From an uncultured cyanobacterium (GTDB taxonomy: Bacteria; Cyanobacteriota; Cyanobacteriia; Cyanobacteriales; Microcystaceae): DNA of 54,214 nucleotides. The notes beneath the pieces were generated by a model that made no database searches, was not told the origin of the DNA, and was given only the letters and a program-made list of their open reading frames with translations. A program made the translations under genes and the position numbers. Numbering within the stretch: position 1 is the stretch's first letter; each line of letters begins with the position of its first letter. Where the stretch lies: positions 1 through 54,214 of the forward strand of contig CAIPYC010000078.1 of assembly GCA_903869185.1 (NCBI GenBank), read 5' to 3'. This document shows positions 27,620 through 36,848 of this stretch, in pieces.

Positions 27620-28993
27620 ATGAAAGAGAACAAAACTGGATTTGAAGGACTAAAAATATTGAGAATATTACCCTTGGGTATTATTTCTTTTATATTTGTA
27701 GTTTGGGCAATTAAAGGGAAAATACCTAATCCAGTGCAAGGAAGAGCGATTATCTTAATTCCACGTTCTATCATTGCAATCCAACCTCTCGAAGGTGGCA
27801 GAGTTCTAAGTCTTAAGGTCAAAAAGGGAGATCTGGTAAAGAAAGGGGAATTGTTAGCCACCATGGATTTTCCTGAACAAGAAGTTGCCTTACAAAACAA
27901 AAAGAAAAGATTAGCTGATCTACAATCTCAAAATGGTCAAATCAGCAAAGTACAAAATAATCGGAGCCAATCCAATCAAGATAGCATTAAAGAAAAACAG
28001 CAAGCCAATTTACAACAAATCGAATCTTTAAAAGTACAAATTATTGCTAATGCCAATCAAAGAAAAGCATATCAAGAACATTTAAAATATCTCTACAATT
28101 TTAGTAAATCTACAGACAAGAGACTAGAAGCCTATAATCATCTGGCCAAAGAAGGAGTTGTACCTGAAATAGGTATTCAGACTTACTTCTTTCAAGCCAA
28201 CCAACAAACTGTCAATAATTCTATCAATGAAATCCAGGTTTCCCTCTCACGTTTAAAGGGGATTGATGACAGCTTAAAAGCGCAGATCCGGGGGATCCAA
28301 GCACTCAATGAAGGATTAAGAACCGAAAATAGCTCAGTAGCTTTGGGTGATACAGTAAGTGATGCTACTCGTTTTAACTTGATAGCTGATCAAAAGCGGG
28401 ATATTAAACTCACAGAAGCTCATATTCACTCTAGCAGCAAAGTGCTTAGTCATTATGACGGTAAAGTTGAAGAGATTTCCGTCAATCCTGGGGAAGTGGT
28501 GCTTCCTGGAAGCGATCTTGGTAAAATTTCCGTTTTAAATCCCAAAGCCATTGCCAATGTGATAGCTCTTTTTAAAGTAGGAGATGCCAAAAGGCTTAAT
28601 TCGGATATGAGGCTAGAGGTAGTTCCGGATCTCTATGATCGAGCACGCTACGGTGGCATTGAAGCCAATGTCGTAGAGATAGATCAACAACCAGTATCCG
28701 AACCAGAGCTAACCAATTTGGTAGGTAATAAATTGCTAGCTTTCAAACTTTTATTGGGCAGAGATGAAGATAATCCTGATAAGCCAAGGGCTGTTAACGA
28801 CAATGTCATCAAAGTGTCTTTGAGACTTGAACCAGATAAACATAATTCTAGTGGCTACAAATGGACTACAGGTAAAGGACCACCTCAGAAAATCACTGAT
28901 GGTACCACTTCTGATGTTCTAGCTGTACTGGAAGAGCGTTCTTTGATCAGTTATATAAAACCAGCTTTTCGTTGGATTACCGGAATTTATTAA
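27620..28993 (+). CDS. HlyD-family membrane fusion (periplasmic adaptor) protein
   Basis: About 457 residues from the ATG at 27620; a TTG at 27605 would add five. One N-terminal membrane helix (ILPLGIISFIFVVWAIKG), first half of a lipoyl domain (IAIQPLEGGRVLSLKVKKGD), long coiled coils (about residues 90-250, e.g. KEKQQANLQQIESLKVQIIA), second lipoyl half (SHYDGKVEEISVNPGEVVLP), then a beta-barrel region. Such adaptors bridge an inner-membrane pump and an outer-membrane TolC channel. The next two genes supply an FUSC-type membrane protein and a TolC-like channel, so this is the adaptor of a tripartite exporter. Confidence 0.88.
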   Translation: MKENKTGFEGLKILRILPLGIISFIFVVWAIKGKIPNPVQGRAIILIPRSIIAIQPLEGGRVLSLKVKKGDLVKKGELLATMDFPEQEVALQNKKKRLADLQSQNGQISKVQNNRSQSNQDSIKEKQQANLQQIESLKVQIIANANQRKAYQEHLKYLYNFSKSTDKRLEAYNHLAKEGVVPEIGIQTYFFQANQQTVNNSINEIQVSLSRLKGIDDSLKAQIRGIQALNEGLRTENSSVALGDTVSDATRFNLIADQKRDIKLTEAHIHSSSKVLSHYDGKVEEISVNPGEVVLPGSDLGKISVLNPKAIANVIALFKVGDAKRLNSDMRLEVVPDLYDRARYGGIEANVVEIDQQPVSEPELTNLVGNKLLAFKLLLGRDEDNPDKPRAVNDNVIKVSLRLEPDKHNSSGYKWTTGKGPPQKITDGTTSDVLAVLEERSLISYIKPAFRWITGIY

Positions 28994-29013
28994 AACAAAA
29001 GTAGCATCTTGAT

Positions 29014-31188
29014 ATGTCCCTAGAGGTTCAGCTTTCTTCAATACTCAAACAGGGCTTTAGATTTGCCATCGGTGCCGCCTTAGTTGAAGCATACTTTTGG
29101 CATCAGGGCGATGTATTGGATAACTTCATCTATCCAGTCTTTGGTTATGTTTCGGTGGTCATTGAACCTACGACTAGAGGCGCTTTTAACGCCGGACTTG
29201 GTAGGGTTGCTGGCAGCGCTCTAGGTGGTTTTATTGCTGCTATTTTAGTTAGTGTATTTGGCATAAATGGTTATAGCCTCTATGTCATTGCAGGATTGAC
29301 TTTTATTTTGGCATCTTTAATTTGTGAAACCTATCGCTGGCAAGCAGCCTATTCGCAAGCCACCTTAATTGGTACTCTGATAGCAATGAGAGCGCTAGGA
29401 ACCTCAGCCCATGAAAATATTTGGCTTTATTTAAAATCTAGATTGGTTGATAACTGGATTGGGATCTGTTTTGGTATTGCCGTAGTCTTGTTGATTTACC
29501 CTCAAGATAGTCGCAGAGAATTGAACAAATATCTTAATCAATTTCTAGAAAATTTATCTTTATTACTAGGTTCGGTTTCGCAAAAATACTTAGCGCCAGA
29601 AAATACAGAAAATACTGCTAATGAATTAATTAAAAATCTGAAAAAAATTGAGAAAGCCAATTCTACTATCTTGAGCAGATCTACTACTGAATTTAGAAAC
29701 ATATGGCTAGAACAAGAGAAGTGGATTGATATTGTCTCTAGCCAAAAAGTTTTACTAAGACAAGCTCAAGATCTATTGAAAATTGTAGATAATACAAAAA
29801 AAAATAAATTGAGTCAGAATTTCAGCCCAGAATTAACAGTGTTACCATTATTTATCTCTCAATTAGAATCAGCTGATCTAGAATTAGAAATAGAAAAAAT
29901 AACAAAAAAACTTGATCTTCTGCGTCAAAGTGGCAAGATAGATCAATACAGTACATCAGATGTTTTGTCTTTTTTTCAGTTTCTCCAGATCTTAAATCAA
30001 TTTAGTAAAGAATTAAAATCTCTCAAGATTAAATTGAAGCACAAAGAAGAATTAAGCGCAGAGTCAAAATTATCTTTTTCCCTACTCAAATACAACAGAA
30101 TTTCTTACAAGAGAATTCTAGAAATTATTGGAATTGGGATAGCAATTGCTATGAGTTTATCTATAATACATCATATAAACTTTCCTTTTCCTTCAGCCTA
30201 CCAAGGAATTGCAGATGTAATTATTGTTGGTTCAATTGTCATGATAGTTCAACCCACAAGAGGACAGGCTTTGGCTATTAGTATTGCAGCTATGCTCTCT
30301 CTCTATTTGACTATATTTTTTGTTTACTTGATGGCTAAATCTTTTGGCTTTAGTCCTTTAACTAGTGGAATTGTCTTTTTTCTAATTTATGTAAGCTGTT
30401 CTATTCTGGGCTTTCCTCCTCTGGCTCGAATCGGCGCAATTGTTGCAGCAGATGTTTTAGGTAAAGATATCTATCCATTTTTTGATCAAGGAATTGTAGC
30501 AGCCCTAGTAGCTATTCCTGTTGGTATATTCATTGCTTTGATGATTACTACAATATTTATGCAAGGCTCGGTTTCAGATCAATTGGAGAGCGGTTTTTCT
30601 AGAACATTTGTTGGACTTGGACAGCTTTATCAGTCTTTGCTAAATAACTATTTCAATCCTGAGCAAATTAACCAAGATAATATAACTCTCAAAAATTCCC
30701 TTACCAAAGAGATTAATATGCATACCAAAATCTGTAAAATTGCCGGTTTTGAACAAGGTGCTGGGTTAATGGGGGAAATACGCAAAAAACAATGGAATCT
30801 TTTAATAAACTTTGAACAACAAGTTTTATCTCAGTTAAATACACTAGAAGATGAATTGCAACAACCCATGCCCGATCCTATTCGAGCTAAATTTTTGTCA
30901 GAATTACAAGAAATCGTGCATCATACTAGTGAACTATTTATCTGGCTTTCAGGCTTGATCATTCAACAGAAAAACTCTAATGAACAAATCAGGCAAACTT
31001 TTTTTTTAAATCGACAAATTAAGTCACTAGAAGAGCGTTTATTAAATTCTCGACTAGAGATGAGAAATTATAAGCTAGAACAACTTATATCATTTAGTTC
31101 TGCCTTTATAACCCTTAAAGAAATTGCCGAAAATTTAGAACAAATCAGTGAAACCTTAGAAAACCAAAAAACTCCTTTCTCAGTATGA
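29014..31188 (+). CDS. FUSC/aromatic acid exporter-like inner-membrane protein
   Basis: 724 residues. Two hydrophobic blocks of roughly five to six helices each (residues about 10-165 and 370-515) separated and followed by long, mostly helical hydrophilic segments, the layout of the AaeB/YccS/FUSC group. Typical strings are VVIEPTTRGAFNAGLGRVAG and VMIVQPTRGQALAISIAAML, internal repeats of the same fusaric-acid-resistance motif. Members export aromatic acids or related compounds with an HlyD adaptor. It follows the adaptor gene by 20 bases and overlaps the next gene by four bases. The substrate is unknown. Confidence 0.85.
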   Translation: MSLEVQLSSILKQGFRFAIGAALVEAYFWHQGDVLDNFIYPVFGYVSVVIEPTTRGAFNAGLGRVAGSALGGFIAAILVSVFGINGYSLYVIAGLTFILASLICETYRWQAAYSQATLIGTLIAMRALGTSAHENIWLYLKSRLVDNWIGICFGIAVVLLIYPQDSRRELNKYLNQFLENLSLLLGSVSQKYLAPENTENTANELIKNLKKIEKANSTILSRSTTEFRNIWLEQEKWIDIVSSQKVLLRQAQDLLKIVDNTKKNKLSQNFSPELTVLPLFISQLESADLELEIEKITKKLDLLRQSGKIDQYSTSDVLSFFQFLQILNQFSKELKSLKIKLKHKEELSAESKLSFSLLKYNRISYKRILEIIGIGIAIAMSLSIIHHINFPFPSAYQGIADVIIVGSIVMIVQPTRGQALAISIAAMLSLYLTIFFVYLMAKSFGFSPLTSGIVFFLIYVSCSILGFPPLARIGAIVAADVLGKDIYPFFDQGIVAALVAIPVGIFIALMITTIFMQGSVSDQLESGFSRTFVGLGQLYQSLLNNYFNPEQINQDNITLKNSLTKEINMHTKICKIAGFEQGAGLMGEIRKKQWNLLINFEQQVLSQLNTLEDELQQPMPDPIRAKFLSELQEIVHHTSELFIWLSGLIIQQKNSNEQIRQTFFLNRQIKSLEERLLNSRLEMRNYKLEQLISFSSAFITLKEIAENLEQISETLENQKTPFSV

Positions 31189-32654
31189 AAATCAGTTGTT
31201 TGTTTTTAGCTGCTACTATCGGAATAATATGTACAGTTAGTTCGGCTGGAGCAGAATCTTTATCTAATCATTCCAAGGAAGATAGTGTCAGTTTATTAGC
31301 CCGCCCAAAGACTACACAAGAAGTGAAAATTGAGAAAGTACTCTCTCTTTCTCTCAAACAGGCATTGGAAATTGCTGAGCAAAACAACCAACAGCTTCAG
31401 ATTGCTAAACAACAACTCAAAGCTAGCCAAATTGCTTTGCGTGCTTCTCAGGGTAGTTTATTACCAACATTGAACTTTTCTGCTGGAGTTAGTTACCAAA
31501 AACTGGCAAGTTTGGACTATATCGATAGTCAGATCACCAATACTGCCAATGAACTAGGAGAGATTGGACAGCTAGCCGTTAAAGCACTTTCTGATACCAG
31601 CTTAAGAAATTTAACAACTTCCTATGTTAGTCCCATTACTGCAACTCTTTTGCTCAACTACAATCTGGATGTTTCAGGAGCAAGGTCTATTTCTATTGAA
31701 TCTGTTGCTAAACAAGTCCAAATTAGCCAACTAGAGGTCAAACGCCAAAGCGAAGATATAAGATTGGCAACGATTTCTGATTATTTGACGCTACAAGAGA
31801 CAGATACACTAGTGACTATTGCCAAAGCCGCTCTCTCCAATGCCCAGGAAATTCTTGATGATGCCAAAAATCTCTACGCCGCAAAGGTAGGAACTAATCT
31901 AGATGTTTTGAGAACCGAGGTGCTTGTAGCTAATAACAATGAAGATCTTAGTTTATCCCAGAGCCTCCAGCTCAATGCCCGTCGTCGTATGGTTCAGCGT
32001 TTAAATCTGCCAGAAACAGTCACTGTCAAAACAACAGATGCTGTTAAATTAGCGGGAAATTGGAATTTATCTTTAGATGAAAGTATTGTTGAGGCCTATA
32101 AAAATCGTCTTGAACTAGATCAAATAATACTACAAGAAGATATATTCAAAGACCAAGAGAAACTTGCCTTACTTTCGTTATCTCCTCAAGTGAATCTATT
32201 CGGTAGCGTCAGCGCCCTCAATATTTTAAATAGTAATCCCAATCCCGGAATCAATAACGGATATGCAATAGGAGCGGCAGTTACCTGGAATTTATATGAT
32301 GGCGGAGTTGCTCAAGCTCAAGCTGACCTTCAAGCTCAAAACGAAATAATCAATCAAACTCGTTTTTCACAGACTCGTAGCGAAATTCGCACGCAAGTAG
32401 AACAAAGCTATAATGACCTTCAATCAAATTTAGTCAATATTGAGACATCACAAGTAGCTAGAAAAAGAGCAAAAGAAGCTCTGAGATTATCTCGTATGGG
32501 GTTTAGTGCTGGTGTTGTCACCCAGTTAAATACTACAACTGCACAGACAGACTTAACTAAAGCTGAAACTAACTATCTACGTGCATTAATTAACTACAAT
32601 CGAGCGTTTTATTCTCTTGAAAGAGCTGTCAGTAACACCAGGGTCAACAACTAG
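31185..32654 (+). CDS. TolC-like outer-membrane efflux protein
   Basis: 489 residues. Signal peptide (CLFLAATIGIICTVSSAGA). Two homologous outer-membrane efflux repeats: LSLKQALEIAEQNNQQLQIA starts the first (about residue 55), and LSLDESIVEAYKNRLELDQI starts the second (about 300), each with the long coiled-coil helices that form the periplasmic tunnel (QVEQSYNDLQSNLVNIETSQ). AVTWNLYDGGVAQAQADLQA is the conserved strand and turn. Completes the tripartite exporter with the two preceding genes; its ATG overlaps the FUSC stop by four bases. Confidence 0.92.
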   Translation: MKISCLFLAATIGIICTVSSAGAESLSNHSKEDSVSLLARPKTTQEVKIEKVLSLSLKQALEIAEQNNQQLQIAKQQLKASQIALRASQGSLLPTLNFSAGVSYQKLASLDYIDSQITNTANELGEIGQLAVKALSDTSLRNLTTSYVSPITATLLLNYNLDVSGARSISIESVAKQVQISQLEVKRQSEDIRLATISDYLTLQETDTLVTIAKAALSNAQEILDDAKNLYAAKVGTNLDVLRTEVLVANNNEDLSLSQSLQLNARRRMVQRLNLPETVTVKTTDAVKLAGNWNLSLDESIVEAYKNRLELDQIILQEDIFKDQEKLALLSLSPQVNLFGSVSALNILNSNPNPGINNGYAIGAAVTWNLYDGGVAQAQADLQAQNEIINQTRFSQTRSEIRTQVEQSYNDLQSNLVNIETSQVARKRAKEALRLSRMGFSAGVVTQLNTTTAQTDLTKAETNYLRALINYNRAFYSLERAVSNTRVNN

Positions 32655-32709
32655 TGATTAGCGAATAACAAAAAACTTTGATCGTAAGAGTTATTCAATA
32701 CTCTTGGAG

Positions 32710-32715
32710 TATAAT
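32710..32715 (+). promoter_or_regulatory. -10 element of tRNA-Ser
   Basis: Perfect TATAAT, 20 bases before the tRNA 5' end at 32736. No convincing -35 at 16-18 bases. A small hairpin, ATACTC-TTG-GAGTAT (32698-32712), overlaps it. Confidence 0.4.
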
Positions 32716-32735
32716 TAAAACCACAAAGCACTTAG

Positions 32736-32820
32736 GGAGAAGTGGCAGAGTGGTTGATTGCGGCGGTCTCGAAAACCGTTAAGGGGAAACCCTTCAAGAG
32801 TTCAAATCTCTTCTTCTCCG
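32736..32820 (+). tRNA. tRNA-Ser (CGA)
   Basis: 85-nt class II tRNA. Acceptor GGAGAAG pairs with CTTCTCC, discriminator G, anticodon stem CGGT/ACCG with loop CTCGAAA (anticodon CGA, decoding UCG), a long variable arm (AAGGG GAAA CCCTT) and T-arm AAGAG-TTCAAAT-CTCTT. CCA is not encoded. Confidence 0.96.
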
Positions 32821-32839
32821 TCTTATAAATACAAAAAAG

Positions 32840-32866
32840 AACCAGCAAGTATCAATCCTGCTGGTT
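32840..32866. terminator. bidirectional intrinsic terminator between tRNA-Ser and ftsH
   Basis: Stem AACCAGCA (32840-32847) pairs with TGCTGGTT (32859-32866) around an 11-base loop. On the plus strand it is followed by TTCT, and on the minus strand by TCTTTTTTGT, so it can end both the tRNA transcript and the convergent ftsH transcript. Confidence 0.7.
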
Positions 32867-32872
32867 TTCTAT

Positions 32873-34585
32873 TTAATCTGGAACTTTCACTTGAGAAAGA
32901 ATTCCAGCTAACTCCTCCCCTTCTAGTACTTCTTGCTGTAAAAGAGTAATAGTGGTGGATTCAAGCAAATCCCTGTTGTTACGCAAGATATTTAAAGCCT
33001 TCTGATAGGCTAGTTCGATCTTTTGCCTGACTTGGCGATCAATTTCTCCTGCAACCTCTTCACTGATGGCTCGGCGTGGACTTTCCTCATCCAAAAACCG
33101 AGAAGCAGTCCTTTCAAAGGCAATAGGACCAAGCGTGCTACTCATACCGTAACGAGTGACAGCCCGTTCTGCCAAGTCTGTCGACTTTTGAATGTCATCA
33201 CTAGCTCCTGTGGAAACCTTACCAAAGACAATTTCCTCAGCTGCTCGCCCGCCCAGCAATGTTGCCAGTCTTGCTTGTAGTTCATCCTCTAGCATTAAAT
33301 AACGATCTTCTTCAGGCATCTGCAGAGTGTAGCCTAATGCGCCAGAGCCTCTGGGAACTATGGAGATTTTAGAAACCCTGCTACCACCATCGGCAAGAGC
33401 TCCTACTAGGGCATGGCCAACCTCATGATAGGCAACAATTCGACGCTCCAGGATACTGGGAACACGAGAGCGTTTTTCAAGGCCAGCTACAATTCTCTCA
33501 AAGGCATCGTGAAAGTTTTTCATCAAAACCACTTGGCTATTTTCACGAGCTGCCAGAAGTGCCGCTTCATTGACGAGATTAGCCAGATCTGCGCCAGAAA
33601 AACCGAAAGTCTGATTGGCGACTATATCCAAGTCTACATCCCCAAATAGTGCGACCGAGGCTGAATGAACCCTCAAAATATCCAATCTGCCGCTTTTATC
33701 GGGACGATCTAGTAATACTTGGCGATCAAAACGACCAGGACGGCGCAAAGCAGCATCCAAGATCTCTGGGCGATTGGTTGCAGCAATTACGATTACTCCA
33801 TCGTTACCACTAAAACCATCCATTTCTGTAAGCAACTGATTTAAAGTCTGTTCCCTTTCGTCGTTACCCAGATTAGGGTTACTGCCTCTTGCCTTGCCGA
33901 TGGCATCGAGTTCATCGATAAAAACAATACAGGGGGACTGCTGCTTGGCGCGCGCAAAGAGATCGCGTACTCTAGAAGCTCCTACACCAACATAAACCTC
34001 TACAAATTCCGAACCAGACATACTCAAGAAAGGAACCCCTGCTTCACCGGCAACAGCCTTAGCTAACAAGGTTTTACCAGTTCCAGGTGGGCCAACTAAC
34101 AGGATACCCTTGGGGATTTTGGCACCAATTTTGCGGTATTTCTCGCCATTTGACAGGAAATCAACTACCTCTTGTAATTCTTGCTTAGCCTCATCCACCC
34201 CAGCTACATCGGCAAAAGAAATACCTGTTTGTCTGCGATTGTTAACTTTAGCCTTACCCATACCCATACCCAGTCCCCCGCCGCCAACATCACTGAACTT
34301 GCGTAGGGCAAAAAGGGTACCAATCAATGCTCCGACAGAAATAGTCAATCCTAAAATTGTTTCTAGAGCGCCGGAATCATTACCAGAATTTTCATACTGC
34401 ACTCCATGACTTCTTAAAATATCAAAGAAACCATCTTCGACAACATTGGATTGGGTAAAAAACTCTTTCGAACCAAATTCTGGTTTTAAAATATATTCGA
34501 TGCCATCGCCTTTAAAGATAACGCGCTGAACCTGAAATGACTTAATTTGCTCAATTAACTGACTATAGCTTGTTTCTGTTTTCAT
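32873..34585 (-). CDS. ftsH: FtsH-type AAA+ zinc protease lacking the first membrane helix
   Basis: About 570 residues from the ATG at 34585; a GTG at 34603 would add six, and TAA lies directly upstream of that. The protein has part of the extracytoplasmic domain ([20 protein letters not shown] to PEFGSKEF), one membrane helix ([20 protein letters not shown], about 93-112), the AAA+ module (Walker [13 protein letters not shown], Walker [26 protein letters not shown]) and the zinc site [13 protein letters not shown] with intact HExxH. Cyanobacterial FtsH proteins usually have about 610-630 residues and begin with a helix that is missing here. The peptidase should be active, but membrane topology is unclear. 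It converges on tRNA-Ser. Confidence 0.93.
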   Translation of the reverse strand: MKTETSYSQLIEQIKSFQVQRVIFKGDGIEYILKPEFGSKEFFTQSNVVEDGFFDILRSHGVQYENSGNDSGALETILGLTISVGALIGTLFALRKFSDVGGGGLGMGMGKAKVNNRRQTGISFADVAGVDEAKQELQEVVDFLSNGEKYRKIGAKIPKGILLVGPPGTGKTLLAKAVAGEAGVPFLSMSGSEFVEVYVGVGASRVRDLFARAKQQSPCIVFIDELDAIGKARGSNPNLGNDEREQTLNQLLTEMDGFSGNDGVIVIAATNRPEILDAALRRPGRFDRQVLLDRPDKSGRLDILRVHSASVALFGDVDLDIVANQTFGFSGADLANLVNEAALLAARENSQVVLMKNFHDAFERIVAGLEKRSRVPSILERRIVAYHEVGHALVGALADGGSRVSKISIVPRGSGALGYTLQMPEEDRYLMLEDELQARLATLLGGRAAEEIVFGKVSTGASDDIQKSTDLAERAVTRYGMSSTLGPIAFERTASRFLDEESPRRAISEEVAGEIDRQVRQKIELAYQKALNILRNNRDLLESTTITLLQQEVLEGEELAGILSQVKVPD

Positions 34586-34687
34586 ATTCCAAATCCATAT
34601 CACTTACTGAATCTATAATCCTTTAACTTCTCAATCAACCAACAGATGAATTTTCCACATCATTAGGTGTAGTCCTCACCCTTGACC

Positions 34688-35086
34688 TTAAACTCCCATT
34701 AAGAATCTGGCAAAAGAATCACCAAGATAGACAGATCCAATACTAACTATTGCACTGCCTAAATAATAAAAAACAGTTGTCGCCATTTCTTTTTGACGCC
34801 AAAGAAAAATAGTTTCCCATTCGTAGGTAGAAAAAGTGGTGTAAGAGCCTAAAAATCCAGTCCTTGCGAATAGATCCAATTCTTTGGGAAGATTTGCAGC
34901 TGTACTGCAAAAAGTCAAGAAAAATCCTATCAACAGGCATCCTGAAATATTAATAATAAAGGTACCATAGGGAAAATTTACTCCCCATCTTTTTTTAGAC
35001 CATTCAGTAATATAGAAGCGCATCAAAGCTCCTGGTATTGCACCTGAAATGATCGCCAGTGGATCATTGAAAAAGCCAAAATCCAT
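34688..35086 (-). CDS. crcB: fluoride exporter CrcB/FluC
   Basis: 132 residues and four membrane helices, the size of the dual-topology fluoride channel. Motifs: IISGAIPGALMRFYI, YGTFIINISGCLLIGFFLTF (the conserved GTF-N-G region) and RTGFLGSYTTFSTYEWE, which holds the Phe box and threonines lining the pore. It lets fluoride leave the cell. It is transcribed toward ftsH and divergently from the Wsp-like operon. Only one copy is seen, fitting a homodimeric type. I found no fluoride-riboswitch sequence upstream. Confidence 0.93.
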   Translation of the reverse strand: MDFGFFNDPLAIISGAIPGALMRFYITEWSKKRWGVNFPYGTFIINISGCLLIGFFLTFCSTAANLPKELDLFARTGFLGSYTTFSTYEWETIFLWRQKEMATTVFYYLGSAIVSIGSVYLGDSFARFLMGV

Positions 35087-35109
35087 ATTTTCACGATTTA
35101 CAAGGTTTG

Positions 35110-35138
35110 TTGATCTAACCTATACTTGAGTTTATACG
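35110..35138 (+). promoter_or_regulatory. putative promoter of the Wsp-like operon
   Basis: TTGATC (35110-35115), 17 bases, TATACG (35133-35138). Spacing is ideal and hexamers match four or five of six consensus positions. The start codon of the first CheW gene is 43 bases after the -10. No clear Shine-Dalgarno precedes that ATG. Confidence 0.45.
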
Positions 35139-35181
35139 GCAGAGTGAGGAATCAATTGAGAACTACATCCAACTCATTAGC

Positions 35182-35640
35182 ATGCTCTTTTTACTGTTTC
35201 ACGTAGGGACAAATCAATATGCCATAGAAACCTCCCGAGTAACAGAAGTTATTCCAATGGTTTTGCTCAAAAAGATTCACAATGCCCCCAACTTTATGTC
35301 CGGTTTTTTCAATTATCGGGGTTTAGTCATTCCAGTAGTTGATTTTTCGCATTTAATCAAGGGAGAACCTAGTCAATTTTATTTGAGCACTCGTATTATC
35401 ATCCTCAAATATCCTGATTTGGAAAATAGGGTTCGTCACTTGGGATTGATAGCTGAACAGGTTACTGAAACTCTTGATAAAGCGATATCTGAATTGATAG
35501 ATCCCGATATGAATCTTGATAGATCCACCTATTTATCCAAGATGATGATTGACCGGGATGAAATCATCCAATGTATAAATCTTGTAGATCTTTTAGCTGA
35601 TTCTGAGCAATTATTTCTCTTGTCAGGGGCGATTGAGTGA
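35182..35640 (+). CDS. CheW-like coupling protein (WspB-like)
   Basis: 152 residues, a single CheW/SH3-like fold: LFHVGTNQYAIETSRVTEVI at the start, FNYRGLVIPVVDFSHLIKGE (conserved NxRG-xxxPVxD pattern) and a C-terminal IDRDEIIQCINLVDLL. It couples the receptor to CheA. First gene of the Wsp-like operon and divergent from crcB. The stop codon overlaps the GTG start of the CheR gene by four bases. Its place directly before a CheR-TPR gene parallels wspB-wspC. Confidence 0.88.
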   Translation: MLFLLFHVGTNQYAIETSRVTEVIPMVLLKKIHNAPNFMSGFFNYRGLVIPVVDFSHLIKGEPSQFYLSTRIIILKYPDLENRVRHLGLIAEQVTETLDKAISELIDPDMNLDRSTYLSKMMIDRDEIIQCINLVDLLADSEQLFLLSGAIE

Positions 35641-36836
35641 AATTTTTAAAAGAGATAGGGGATTTACTCATGCTCAGGATTGGAATTGATTGTACCATTT
35701 TGGGTAGGGACAGATTGAAATTCCTTCTCAAAAAAAGACAGGGTGAACTAAATATTCCTGATGAAGATCTCTATTATGCCAAGCTTAAAAATTCGCCAGA
35801 AGAACTCTCCTATCTAGTCGAAGAGATAGTGGTACCCGAAACCTGGTTTTTCAGGGACAATCAGCCATTTGAGTATCTCAAATCATACATTACTAATCAA
35901 AAATTGGGCCAATCATTAAAATTTCTGAGTATTCCCTGCAGCACAGGAGAAGAGCCCTACTCGATTGCCATGACAGTTTTAGAAACAGGATTGCCAGTTC
36001 AAACCTTCTCCATCGAAGCAATCGATATCAGCAGCAAAGCAATTCATAAGGCTATAACAGGGATTTATGGACAGAATTCCTTTCGTGGGGATTTCAAATA
36101 TCAGCAATATTTTCACCCAGTTGTCCAAGGACATCAACTCTTGCCGGAAGTTCGTAAGATGGTCTCTTTCAGGCAAGGAAATATAATGAACAGGGCTAAT
36201 TTTCCACAGGCTCATTATGATGTTATTTTCTGCCGAAATCTACTGATATACCTAGATACCAAGGTTGCCCGACAGTTAATGGAACATCTCACCAAAACCC
36301 TTAAGGTTGGAGGACTTTTATTTGTTGGCTCTGCTGAAACCATTCATGTTCCTCAGGAGTTTTTCGAATCTTTAAATAAACCCTTCACTTTTGCCTATCA
36401 AAAACTTCAGCCTCAACAAAAGTCCGTTAAAGCTCAAACATTGCCCGTTATCCAGAAGACTATAGCTTCTCTTAGTGTTGATCAAAAAAACCTGATTAAG
36501 ACTGATTCTTCCAAAAAAAATGAATCAGACTTGATTCGAGCAAGAAAATTAGCCAACCTGGGAAAATTAGATGAATCAATCCTTCTGGCTCAAAAATATC
36601 TAAAGGAGTTTTTCTTAAGTATTGAGGCTCATATACTCTTGGGAGAGCTCTATCAAGCATCTTCTAATAGTAGCAAAGCAGAAGAGAGCTTTCTAAAGGC
36701 GCTTTATCTAGATCCCAACAATGTCGAGGCTTTGAATTATCTTTTATTACTTAAAGAACAAAAAGGAGATCCCAAAGAGGTTAAAATTTTAAAAAAACGT
36801 TTGGAAAGATTGAAACAAACCCAAAAGACTTCTTAA
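35637..36836 (+). CDS. CheR methyltransferase with C-terminal TPRs (WspC-like)
   Basis: 399 residues. Transfers methyl groups from S-adenosylmethionine to receptor glutamates. N-terminal helical subdomain (about 1-75), then VEEIVVPETWFFRDNQPFEY, SAM-binding PCSTGEEPYSIAM and YDVIFCRNLLIYLD. The C-terminal 90 residues are TPR-like (IRARKLANLGKLDESILLAQ, EESFLKALYLDPNNVEALNY), as in WspC. I use the GTG at 35637, which overlaps the CheW stop, because the residues before Met12 extend the first helix as in WspC; the ATG at 35670 after GGGG is the alternative. Confidence 0.9.
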   Translation: MKFLKEIGDLLMLRIGIDCTILGRDRLKFLLKKRQGELNIPDEDLYYAKLKNSPEELSYLVEEIVVPETWFFRDNQPFEYLKSYITNQKLGQSLKFLSIPCSTGEEPYSIAMTVLETGLPVQTFSIEAIDISSKAIHKAITGIYGQNSFRGDFKYQQYFHPVVQGHQLLPEVRKMVSFRQGNIMNRANFPQAHYDVIFCRNLLIYLDTKVARQLMEHLTKTLKVGGLLFVGSAETIHVPQEFFESLNKPFTFAYQKLQPQQKSVKAQTLPVIQKTIASLSVDQKNLIKTDSSKKNESDLIRARKLANLGKLDESILLAQKYLKEFFLSIEAHILLGELYQASSNSSKAEESFLKALYLDPNNVEALNYLLLLKEQKGDPKEVKILKKRLERLKQTQKTS

Positions 36837-36848
36837 ATCCAAAAAAAT

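Noticed and set aside
32758-32949. Open frame of 63 codons on the plus strand
   Set aside because: It starts inside tRNA-Ser, crosses the terminator and enters ftsH antisense.
34604-34687. Frameshifted first helix of FtsH
   Set aside because: None of the three minus-strand frames here gives a run of hydrophobic residues long enough to span a membrane.
35087-35181. Fluoride riboswitch before crcB
   Set aside because: The leader on the minus strand lacks the conserved pseudoknot sequence of the crcB motif.
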